A DNA stretch of 5,022 bases from Candidatus Sulfotelmatobacter sp. GTDB taxonomy: Bacteria; Acidobacteriota; Terriglobia; Terriglobales; Acidobacteriaceae. The DNA lies in contig JASIKQ010000620.1 in the NCBI GenBank assembly GCA_030049565.1, forward strand, positions 1 through 5,022. The letters run 5' to 3'. Position 1 is the stretch's first letter. Each line of letters opens with the position of its first letter. The translations under genes were made by a program, and so were the position numbers. Below are positions 1-4,921 of this stretch, one piece after another. The notes under the pieces were generated by a model. The model was given only the letters and a program-made list of their open reading frames with translations, made no database searches and had not been told where the DNA came from.

Positions 1-729
1 AGCGCCGGATCGAGCTCGCGCTGTGTCGGCACGCAGGCTCCGACAGCAATAATGTGAGTGCCCGCTTTCACCCACTCGTTCTGCACTACGGGCGTGGGTG
101 AGCCGGTGGCGGTAACCACGACATCAGCTTCCAGGACGACCGCTTTGGCAGTTTCCATCGCTTGAGCGCCGGTTTCGGCAGCGAACTGCTGAAAACGATG
201 CGGCGTTGGGCTCCACGCCCGCACTTCGCGAAACTCGCGCACGAGCCTTAACGCTTCCAGATGGCTGTGCGCCTGCACTCCCGAACCCAGAATGCCGAGC
301 ACATGCGCATCCTTTCGCGCCAGCAGCCGCGCCGAAACTGCCGAAACAGCGGCGGTGCGGGCCTCGGTGATGTAGCGTCCATCGAGAATAGCTTTGACGA
401 TGCCAGTCACCGGATCAAGCATCACGATGACCGCTTGATGCGTGTCGAGATTGCGCGCCGTGTTTCCGGGAATCAGCGTCACCAGCTTCGCGCCGAGCGC
501 GGGCAGGGAAGGCACATAGCAGGGCATTATTCCGAAGAAGGATCCCTCTTCGCCGAAACGGCAGCACCGTGCGCACCGGTTGCTGGACTCTTTTCGCTGA
601 AAATTCGATCAGCGCTTTTTGCATGACCTCGATTAAATCGATCATCCGCAGCCGCGCGCGCACTTCTTCTTCATCGAAGAATCGCGGATGCGATCTGCTA
701 CCTCTCACGATTGAAGCGGGCTCAGACAT
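1..729 (-). pseudogene. Ornithine cyclodeaminase / mu-crystallin family protein, frameshifted and cut by the window edge
   Basis: This family contains NAD(P)-dependent cytosolic enzymes: ornithine cyclodeaminase, ketimine/pyrroline-2-carboxylate reductase and an archaeal-type alanine dehydrogenase. From ATG at 729-727, 58 residues match the family N-terminus (RFFDEEEVRARL, then QQPVRTVLPF). That frame then turns nonsensical and stops at 415. Skipping one base in the AAA run at 556-558 restores the family sequence, GEEGSFFGIMPCYVP, which I translated by hand and found open to base 3 (184 more codons). It shows GAKLVTLIPGN with the expected substrate lysine, RTAAVSAVSARLLA, the Rossmann loop LGILGSGVQAHSH, and AVGACVPTQRELDPAL. 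The last block lacks the aspartate of true ornithine cyclodeaminases (Cys sits there), so a reductase of the mu-crystallin type is likelier. About 242 residues are visible of a usual 310-340. Pseudogene, sequencing error and +1 recoding are all possible. Family is confident; substrate is unknown. Confidence 0.88.
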
Positions 730-737
730 GGGCCTCG

Positions 738-766
738 ATGGTAGGATTCGCAGCTTGCCAAGTCAA
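738..766 (-). promoter_or_regulatory. Predicted sigma70-type promoter of the OCD-family gene
   Basis: On the minus strand, TTGACT (766-761, 5/6 to the -35 consensus) is followed after exactly 17 bp by TACCAT (743-738, 4/6 to -10). Eight bases separate the -10 box from the ATG at 729, which would place the transcript start at or next to the start codon. No Shine-Dalgarno sequence lies upstream of that ATG. Prediction from sequence only. Confidence 0.5.
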
Positions 767-829
767 CTCGCTTTGATGCTCCTCGGGTTCCACTCATCGT
801 TACACCTGAAAAAACCTGTAACTTTTTCC

Positions 830-859
830 TTGACACCGGATATCATGTAACTGTATGGT
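830..859 (+). promoter_or_regulatory. Predicted promoter of the arsR operon
   Basis: A perfect -35 hexamer TTGACA (830-835) is followed after 18 bp by TATGGT (854-859, 4/6 to -10). Only 8 bp separate the -10 box from the arsR ATG at 868, so transcription would start almost at the start codon. TATCAT at 841-846 is a better -10 match but has no suitable -35. The spacer and -10 are covered by the 844-865 dyad. Confidence 0.6.
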
Positions 860-865
860 TACATG
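844..865. promoter_or_regulatory. Perfect inverted-repeat operator over the arsR promoter
   Basis: CATGTAAC (844-851), six bases, then GTTACATG (858-865) form a perfect dyad with 8-bp arms. Size and symmetry suit a dimeric winged-helix repressor of the ArsR type. It spans the downstream half of the promoter spacer and the whole -10 box, and ends 2 bp before the arsR ATG. A bound repressor would therefore exclude RNA polymerase. Autoregulation is an inference from position, supported by how commonly ArsR/SdpR proteins repress their own operons. Confidence 0.72.
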
Positions 866-867
866 TT

Positions 868-1263
868 ATGCGGAACCGATCGGTTACATATCTGCTGGAG
901 GCCACGTTTCAGGCCCTGGCGGATCCCACCCGGCGCGCCGTGCTCGATCTACTGCGCCGCGGCAGCCAGCCGGCTGGACAAATCGCCGGAGCTTTTCCGG
1001 TTTCGCGTCCCGCGATCTCCAAGCACCTGCGCCTGCTGCGGCGAGCGCATCTTGTGCGCGAACATAGGGAAGGCCGCCACCGCGTGTACCAGCTCAATCC
1101 TGAGCCGCTGCGCACCGTGGATAAATGGCTCGAACATTATCGAACGTTCTGGACCATGAACCTGACCAGCCTCAAGAATTTTGTGGAGTCCGAGTATGCC
1201 AAAGAGACCGGAAAACAATCTTCCGTCAAACCGAGGGCAAAGAATTCGAAAGGAGAGAACTGA
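868..1263 (+). CDS. ArsR-family winged-helix repressor (SdpR-like, non-metal type)
   Basis: A 131-residue cytoplasmic DNA-binding repressor. The N-terminal block FQALADPTRRAVLDLL (14-29) is the ArsR/SdpR signature. The helix-turn-helix follows, with a recognition helix near residues 46-58 (SRPAISKHLRLLR) and a wing near 62-76 ending GRHRVYQL. The C-terminal helix WLEHYRTFW (about 119 bases before the lysine-rich tail) is typical of the SdpR branch. There is no cysteine anywhere, so metal sensing through the classic ELCVCDL site is excluded. The ATG at 868 is the only usable in-frame start before the conserved block. It has no Shine-Dalgarno sequence and sits 8 nt after the -10 box, suggesting leaderless initiation. 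The 844-865 dyad over its promoter is the likely operator. It is first in a five-gene cluster and ends 1 nt before the next ATG. The effector is unknown. Confidence 0.93.
   Translation: MRNRSVTYLLEATFQALADPTRRAVLDLLRRGSQPAGQIAGAFPVSRPAISKHLRLLRRAHLVREHREGRHRVYQLNPEPLRTVDKWLEHYRTFWTMNLTSLKNFVESEYAKETGKQSSVKPRAKNSKGEN
1250..1255 (+). promoter_or_regulatory. Ribosome binding site of the exported-protein gene
   Basis: AAGGAG lies 9 nt before the ATG at 1265, inside the last codons of arsR. It decides the start: an in-frame ATG at 1181 lies within arsR, has no such site and would precede the signal peptide with an unrelated sequence. The 1-nt gap between arsR stop and this ATG suggests translational coupling. 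Confidence 0.85.
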
Positions 1264-1264
1264 A

Positions 1265-1762
1265 ATGAAATCCGCCCGCATCGTTTTGTCGATCGTGTTG
1301 CTGGCAACCGCGTCCGTGGCGTTTTCGCAAAGCCCGGCGCAAAACTCATTTGATCAGATCAAATCGCTCGCCGGAACGTGGGAAGGGAAGAACTCGCTGG
1401 GCGAACCGCTTCAGGTTACGTTCAAGTCGACTTCCGGCGGGTCCGCGGTCATGAGCGAAATCTCGGGTCACGGGCCCGAAGATATGATTACGATGTTTCA
1501 CCTCGACGGGCCCAACCGCCTGCTCATGACGCATTATTGCGGTGTGGGCAATCAGCCACGCATGCTCGCTTCGGTCTCGCCCGACGCGAAAACCATCCGC
1601 TTCAGTTTTCTCGACGCCACTAATCTCGCAACTCCTGACGCCGGGCACATGGAACGTCTTATCGTGACCGTGCTCGACGCCAATCACCACACCGAAGAGT
1701 GGCATTTCGCCGATCACGGCAAGGACATAAAAGAAGTGTTCGACCTGCGGCGAAAAATGTAG
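1265..1762 (+). CDS. Small exported protein, predicted lipocalin/DUF1579-like beta-barrel
   Basis: A 165-residue protein. Residues 1-22 form a Sec signal peptide: Lys and Arg near the N-terminus, a hydrophobic core IVLSIVLLATASVAF, and a probable cut near the FSQ/SP boundary. There is no lipobox cysteine, so the mature protein should be soluble in the periplasm. The mature part opens with FDQIKSLAGTWEG (29-41), the usual first strand of lipocalin-like and DUF1579-like barrels. It continues with alternating short strands, including MTHYCGVGNQPRM (88-100) and EEWHFADHGK (144-153). Only one cysteine (92) is visible, so no internal disulfide is possible. Such proteins are common as uncharacterised secreted products in acidobacteria. 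It is second in the operon and presumably under the same repressor. A ligand-binding role is inferred from fold resemblance only; it could equally be a structural or orphan protein. Confidence 0.85.
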   Translation: MKSARIVLSIVLLATASVAFSQSPAQNSFDQIKSLAGTWEGKNSLGEPLQVTFKSTSGGSAVMSEISGHGPEDMITMFHLDGPNRLLMTHYCGVGNQPRMLASVSPDAKTIRFSFLDATNLATPDAGHMERLIVTVLDANHHTEEWHFADHGKDIKEVFDLRRKM

Positions 1763-1779
1763 AGCCAAAATTCGCATTC

Positions 1780-1783
1780 AGGA
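1780..1783 (+). promoter_or_regulatory. Short ribosome binding site of the first AHSA1-family gene
   Basis: AGGA lies 7 nt before the ATG at 1791. It supports this start, which also aligns with the N-termini of the two following paralogues. Confidence 0.6.
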
Positions 1784-1790
1784 ATTCATC

Positions 1791-2273
1791 ATGGCCACCA
1801 GCAGAATCACTCCCGATAACGACGTGCTCATCAGCGAGATCGACATCGCGGCACCGCCTGAGCGTGTTTTTCAGGCGCTGATTGACCCTCGACAAGTTTT
1901 GTCGTGGTGGGGGCAGGCGGGCATGTATCGCTGTACCGAGTTCACGTCTGATGCACGTCCGGGAGGGAAGTGGCGCGCATCGGGGCCGTCCGCGGAGGCA
2001 GGGACATTTACCGTCTTCGGCGAGTATCTGGAGGTTGATCCGCCGCGCGTGCTTGCTTATACATGGGTTGCCAGTTGGACCGGCGACGCGAAAACCACGG
2101 TTCGTTGGGAGCTTGAGCCGACTCCCAATGGCACACTGGTGCGCATTCGACACAGCGGCCTCGCCGTACGTCCGGAACTGGCGCAGAGCTATCGTGGCTG
2201 GCCGACGATCCTGGGATGGATTCGTGCTTATGTGGAAAAGGGCGAAACCATCGAATCGCATAAAGCCTCGTAA
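1791..2273 (+). CDS. SRPBCC/AHSA1-family protein, copy 1
   Basis: A 160-residue soluble protein of the START/Bet v 1-like (SRPBCC) superfamily, branch related to the C-terminal domain of Hsp90 co-chaperone Aha1 (AHSA1). These fold into a helix-grip with a deep hydrophobic cavity, and most bacterial members have no known ligand. Visible landmarks are the first strand SEIDIAAPPERVFQAL (15-30), WW at 39-40, GGKW at 58-61, DPPRVLAYTW (83-92), VRWEL and HSGLA, and a final amphipathic helix near YRGWPTILGWIRAYVEK. Compared with copies 2 and 3 it has the shortest stretch between GGKW and DPPR (21 residues), lacks one residue before the WP of the last helix, and has an extra tail (GETIESHKAS). It starts 28 nt after the exported-protein gene on the same strand. 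No signal peptide, so cytoplasmic. Family is firm; function is unknown. Confidence 0.92.
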   Translation: MATSRITPDNDVLISEIDIAAPPERVFQALIDPRQVLSWWGQAGMYRCTEFTSDARPGGKWRASGPSAEAGTFTVFGEYLEVDPPRVLAYTWVASWTGDAKTTVRWELEPTPNGTLVRIRHSGLAVRPELAQSYRGWPTILGWIRAYVEKGETIESHKAS

Positions 2274-2329
2274 GACTGCAGGTGGGCTGGATGCGGATTT
2301 CTCGAATCAGAACCTACGGACGAAGCTAA

Positions 2330-2794
2330 ATGGCAAGCGCAAAGATTACTCCCGATAACGACGCGGTCGTAACGGAAATCGAAATTGCCGCCACGCCGGA
2401 GCGCGTTTTTCAGGCAATCACCGAGCGCAAGCAGGCCCTGCAATGGGGCGGCGGAAAGGACTTCAAAATCATTTCCTGGGAGATGGATGCCCGTCGCGGC
2501 GGAAAGTGGCGCTATACGGCCGAGGAACGAAAGCATCCGGAAACCAAATTCGACCACTATGGCGAAATCCTTCAGATCGACCCGCCGCGATTGCTCGAAT
2601 ATACGTGGTTTGCGAGCTGGCACCCCGACCCTTCTCATCGAACGATCGTGCGTTGGGATCTCATACCCACGTCCACGGGAACGCGCCTCAAGGTCACGCA
2701 CAGCAATCTGGCAGCACTTGCTGGCGCAGCCGAAGGCTACGCGCAGGGATGGCCCGGGCTGGTTCAGCAGATTAAGAACTTTGTGGAGAAGTAA
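2330..2794 (+). CDS. SRPBCC/AHSA1-family protein, copy 2
   Basis: A 154-residue soluble protein, paralogous to its two neighbours and of the same cavity-forming fold. Landmarks are TEIEIAATPERVFQAI (15-30), GGKW (57-60), DPPRLLEYTW (84-93), VRWDL, THSNLA and the closing helix GWPGLVQQIKNFVEK. It departs from the others at conserved spots: the WW pair at 39-40 is WG (QWGGGKDF), HSGLA is HSNLA, and YRGGWP is YAQGWP. These changes fall in segments that usually line or cap the cavity, so its ligand may differ. The gap to copy 1 is the longest in the cluster (56 nt) and the Shine-Dalgarno sequence is poor (only GGA around 2318-2320). It may therefore be translated less well than copy 3. The start is fixed by alignment with the paralogues. 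Confidence 0.92.
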   Translation: MASAKITPDNDAVVTEIEIAATPERVFQAITERKQALQWGGGKDFKIISWEMDARRGGKWRYTAEERKHPETKFDHYGEILQIDPPRLLEYTWFASWHPDPSHRTIVRWDLIPTSTGTRLKVTHSNLAALAGAAEGYAQGWPGLVQQIKNFVEK

Positions 2795-2797
2795 CTC

Positions 2798-2802
2798 AGG
2801 AG
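2798..2802 (+). promoter_or_regulatory. Ribosome binding site of the third AHSA1-family gene
   Basis: AGGAG lies 6 nt before the ATG at 2809 and 3 nt after the copy 2 stop codon. It is the strongest Shine-Dalgarno sequence among the three paralogues. Confidence 0.8.
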
Positions 2803-2808
2803 CAAATC

Positions 2809-3282
2809 ATGGCCACAACAACCGTCACGCCTAACAACGACGCCATTGTCAGCGAAATCCACATCGCAGCGCCTCCCGACCGCGTGTTTCAGGCGCTCAT
2901 CGATGCGAAGCAGGTGATGTCGTGGTGGACGAGTCCTGACTGCCAAATCGCGGATTTCGCGATCGAGCCTCGCCGCGGGGGCAAGTGGCGGTATGACACT
3001 CAACAAAGCAAGCTGAACGTAAATGGCGTCAGCAAATTTCACTGCGAGGGCGAGGTGGTGGAGTACGATCCTCCCCGCACTCTCGCCTATACCTGGATCG
3101 CAAACTGGCACGAAGATAAATCACGGCGAACGCTCGTGCGCTGGGAACTGACGCCCGACTCGGGCGGCACGCGAGTGAAAGTTACGCACAGCGGCCTCGC
3201 GCAGGAGCACACGGCCCGCAAGGATTACCGCGGCGGCTGGCCTGGCGTGCTGGAGCAGTTGAAGACCTTTGTGGAAGGGTAA
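2809..3282 (+). CDS. SRPBCC/AHSA1-family protein, copy 3
   Basis: A 157-residue soluble protein, third of the tandem paralogues and last gene of the ArsR operon. It keeps all the family landmarks: SEIHIAAPPDRVFQAL (15-30), WW (39-40), RRGGKW (55-60), DPPRTLAYTW (87-96), VRWEL, THSGLA and YRGGWPGVLEQLKTFVEG. The loop between GGKW and DPPR is the longest of the three (26 residues, against 21 and 23). By eye it is closer to copy 1 in the first 40 residues and shares RRGGKWRY and GWPG with copy 2. It follows copy 2 after 14 nt, so they are almost certainly co-transcribed. AHSA1-type proteins encoded beside ArsR regulators are a widespread bacterial pairing, but the role is unknown. No catalytic residues can be assigned. 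Confidence 0.93.
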   Translation: MATTTVTPNNDAIVSEIHIAAPPDRVFQALIDAKQVMSWWTSPDCQIADFAIEPRRGGKWRYDTQQSKLNVNGVSKFHCEGEVVEYDPPRTLAYTWIANWHEDKSRRTLVRWELTPDSGGTRVKVTHSGLAQEHTARKDYRGGWPGVLEQLKTFVEG

Positions 3283-3439
3283 GAACATTCTGGCCCAGTC
3301 AGATTCCTCTATCCGACAGTTCGGAACTACACTCTTCCGGACAAGAAGGCTTCTCAAGGTCATTCGTTGATACCTGCGCCCGGATAATACGGCATCACAA
3401 CGGCTTCCTGATAAAATCCTCTCGCTTCTTGCCAAACAC

Positions 3440-3466
3440 AGCGCAGTTTCGTGCGCTGCGGCGCAC
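3440..3466 (+). promoter_or_regulatory. Two overlapping, mutually exclusive inverted repeats upstream of miaB
   Basis: AGCGCA (3440-3445) pairs with TGCGCT (3452-3457) across a 6-nt loop. GTGCGC (3451-3456) pairs with GCGCAC (3461-3466) across the tetraloop TGCG. The stems share 3452-3456, so only one can form at a time. If transcription starts at the 3472-3477 box, these are DNA-level elements only; if a promoter lies further upstream, they would be in the leader RNA. Function is not shown. Confidence 0.4.
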
Positions 3467-3471
3467 CGGGT

Positions 3472-3477
3472 TATACT
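3472..3477 (+). promoter_or_regulatory. Predicted -10 box of miaB
   Basis: TATACT (5/6 to TATAAT) ends 7 nt before the miaB ATG at 3485. No good -35 hexamer lies at the right distance (TTTCGT at 3447-3452 is weak, with a 19-bp spacer). No Shine-Dalgarno sequence precedes the ATG, so the transcript may begin at the start codon. Confidence 0.5.
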
Positions 3478-3484
3478 CTCCTAT

Positions 3485-4876
3485 ATGCCTGGGGACGCGC
3501 AGAAAACCTTCTACCTGGAAACTTTCGGCTGCCAGATGAACGTGCATGACTCGGAGAAAGTCATCGGTACGCTGCTGCACGAGGGATATCGCCGAGTGGA
3601 AGCGGTCGAGCAGGCCGACCTGATTCTCTACAACACCTGCTCCATCCGCGACAAAGCGGAGCAGAAGGTTTTTCATCGACTCGCCGACTTCAAGAAGCTC
3701 CAGGCGCAAGGAAAGAAGTTCGGCGTGCTCGGCTGCGTGGCTCAGCAGGAGGGGGAGAAGATTTTCGAGCGTGCGCCGCATGTGTCACTCGTATGCGGAT
3801 CGGCATCCTATCGCAACCTGCCGCAGATGCTTGCACAAATCGAGGCGTCGGGAGCGGCCGCAACGCAAAACCTCGACGCCCCGAAGCCTGAAGCCCGAAA
3901 CCTGATTCGCATCACCGGCCTCGACGACCGCGAAACTGACAAGTGCTTCGAAATCGAATTCACCGCACGCAGCAATCCGCATCGGGGATACATCACCATC
4001 ATTGAAGGCTGCGACAAATTCTGCGCATATTGCGTCGTTCCGTTTACACGCGGCAAAGAGCGCAGCCGCACTTCGGATTCGGTTCTGGCCGAAGCCCGCC
4101 AGATGGCCGATCTCGGCTATACGGAAATTCAACTGTTGGGGCAGAATGTAAATTCGTACAGAGATCCGGCAGGGAAGCCGACTTCCCGGAAAAGCTTCGC
4201 CCAATTGCTCGCCGCGGTTGGCGAGATTCCGGGAATAAAGCGAGTGCGCTTCACGACGTCGCATCCACGCGATTTCGGCCGCGATATTGTCGAGGCCATT
4301 GACGCCGTGCCCACTCTCTGCGACCACGTTCATCTGCCCGTACAGAGCGGCTCCGACCGCGTGCTCCACGCGATGCAGCGCCTGTACACGCGCGAGCAGT
4401 ATCTCGAGCGCATCTCTTGGATCAAGTCCGCCAAGCGCGACATCAGCATAACCACCGACGTTATCGTTGGCTTCCCCGGAGAGACGGAAGCTGATTTCGC
4501 CGAGACGTTAAGCTTGCTCGATCAAGTCGACTACGACGGTGTTTTTTCATTTAAGTATTCGCCGCGCCCGAATACGCCCGCGCTGCGTTTTGAGGATCCG
4601 ATTCCCGATGCAGAAAAAGCGAGGCGCCTCGAGGTCCTAATGGCGAAACAGAAAGACAGTCAGATGTCCAGCTACAAAAAATATATAGGCAGCACCTTAG
4701 AAGTAATGGTTGAAGGCAGGAATGAAGCCCGGTCACAATGGGTCGGTCGCACCAGCCAGAACAAAACTCTCAATTTCAGCGCTCCCGAGGAAGCTTCGCC
4801 CAAGATGGGAACTTATGTTCCGGTGCGCGTGATCGGGAGTTTTCCCAACAGTCTTCTGGGAGAATTAGTGGTATAA
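3485..4876 (+). CDS. miaB: tRNA-2-methylthio-N6-dimethylallyladenosine synthase (MiaB)
   Basis: A radical SAM methylthiotransferase that adds a methylthio group to i6A37 of tRNAs reading UNN codons, giving ms2i6A and steadying codon pairing. Its 463 residues have the full three-part plan. The N-terminal MTTase domain holds the three ligands of the auxiliary 4Fe-4S cluster: Cys16 (ETFGCQMN), Cys52 (YNTCSIR) and Cys84 (LGCVAQ). The radical SAM domain holds CxxxCxxC at 176, 180 and 183 (EGCDKFCAYC), then LLGQNVNSY, HLPVQSGS and TDVIVGFPGET. A C-terminal TRAM domain runs from about 396 to the end. GRTSQNKTLNF in the TRAM domain favours MiaB over MtaB or RimO. Length matches the family, and nothing is missing. 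The ATG at 3485 is the only start before the conserved KTFYLETFGC, but it has no Shine-Dalgarno sequence. The nuclease gene follows after 45 nt. Confidence 0.97.
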   Translation: MPGDAQKTFYLETFGCQMNVHDSEKVIGTLLHEGYRRVEAVEQADLILYNTCSIRDKAEQKVFHRLADFKKLQAQGKKFGVLGCVAQQEGEKIFERAPHVSLVCGSASYRNLPQMLAQIEASGAAATQNLDAPKPEARNLIRITGLDDRETDKCFEIEFTARSNPHRGYITIIEGCDKFCAYCVVPFTRGKERSRTSDSVLAEARQMADLGYTEIQLLGQNVNSYRDPAGKPTSRKSFAQLLAAVGEIPGIKRVRFTTSHPRDFGRDIVEAIDAVPTLCDHVHLPVQSGSDRVLHAMQRLYTREQYLERISWIKSAKRDISITTDVIVGFPGETEADFAETLSLLDQVDYDGVFSFKYSPRPNTPALRFEDPIPDAEKARRLEVLMAKQKDSQMSSYKKYIGSTLEVMVEGRNEARSQWVGRTSQNKTLNFSAPEEASPKMGTYVPVRVIGSFPNSLLGELVV

Positions 4877-4908
4877 CAGGGCGCATAGTGCTCGCCCGGG
4901 GGCGGCCG

Positions 4909-4914
4909 AAGGAG
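4909..4914 (+). promoter_or_regulatory. Ribosome binding site of the bifunctional nuclease gene
   Basis: AAGGAG lies 7 nt before the ATG at 4922. It fixes that start rather than the in-frame ATG at 4934. Confidence 0.85.
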
Positions 4915-4921
4915 TTCTTGT

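Larger units (their letters stand above)
799..888. repeat. Cluster of five TGTAAC/GTTACA half-sites
   Basis: The hexamer GTTACA or its complement TGTAAC occurs at 799-804, 817-822, 846-851, 858-863 and 883-888. The third and fourth form the core of the perfect dyad over the arsR promoter. The first and second form a looser inverted pair 12 bp apart, upstream of the -35 box. The fifth is inside the first codons of arsR. Either hexamer would be expected about 0.04 times by chance in 90 bp of unbiased sequence, so the clustering is unlikely to be accidental. I infer additional binding sites for the adjacent ArsR-type repressor. Confidence 0.6.
1791..3282 (+). repeat. Tandem array of three paralogous AHSA1-family genes
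   Basis: Three adjacent same-strand genes encode proteins that align from end to end, starting MA..(I/V)TP.ND and ending near FVE or YVEK. DNA similarity is still visible: copies 1 and 2 share the 16-mer ACTCCCGATAACGACG (1809-1824 and 2348-2363), and all three share TTTCAGGC in the same place. The proteins have diverged strongly, so this is an old tandem duplication rather than a recent or assembly-derived one. Confidence 0.85.
3283..3484. other. Intergenic region between the ArsR operon and miaB
   Basis: No gene is seen in these 202 bp. Short palindromes lie at 3318-3328 (AGTTCGGAACT) and 3344-3354 (AGAAGGCTTCT). Neither has a T-tract, so I see no intrinsic terminator for the upstream operon. 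AT-rich -10-like strings occur at 3383-3388 (GATAAT) and 3412-3417 (TAAAAT), without a well-placed -35. The miaB-proximal end holds overlapping inverted repeats (3440-3466) and a -10 box (3472-3477). Confidence 0.7.

Noticed and set aside
261..626. 121-codon open frame on the plus strand
   Set aside because: Antisense to the OCD-family gene, whose minus-strand translation carries clear motifs over the same bases.
841..846. TATCAT as the arsR -10 box
   Set aside because: It matches the consensus well, but the TTGACA at 830 is only 5 bp away and no other -35 lies at 16-18 bp. TATGGT at 854 pairs with TTGACA at 18 bp.
1181..1264. N-terminal extension of the exported protein from the ATG at 1181
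   Set aside because: It overlaps the arsR coding region, lacks a ribosome site and would bury the signal peptide. The ATG at 1265 has AAGGAG 9 nt upstream.
1659..2261. 200-codon open frame on the minus strand
   Set aside because: It lies antisense to the exported-protein gene and AHSA1 copy 1, has an arginine-rich composition without recognisable motifs, and has no ribosome site. It is a shadow of the GC-rich coding strand.
3318..3354. Short palindromes as an intrinsic terminator for the ArsR operon
   Set aside because: Arms are only 5 bp with a 1-nt centre, too tight for a hairpin, and there is no following T-tract.
3785..4369. 194-codon open frame on the minus strand
   Set aside because: Fully antisense to the radical SAM core of miaB, which is strongly conserved. 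No family motif is seen in the antisense translation.
4893..4904. GC-rich dyad as a terminator after miaB
   Set aside because: Only a 4-bp stem with a 4-nt loop, followed by GGCCGAAGGAG rather than a T-tract. It merges into the ribosome site of the next gene.
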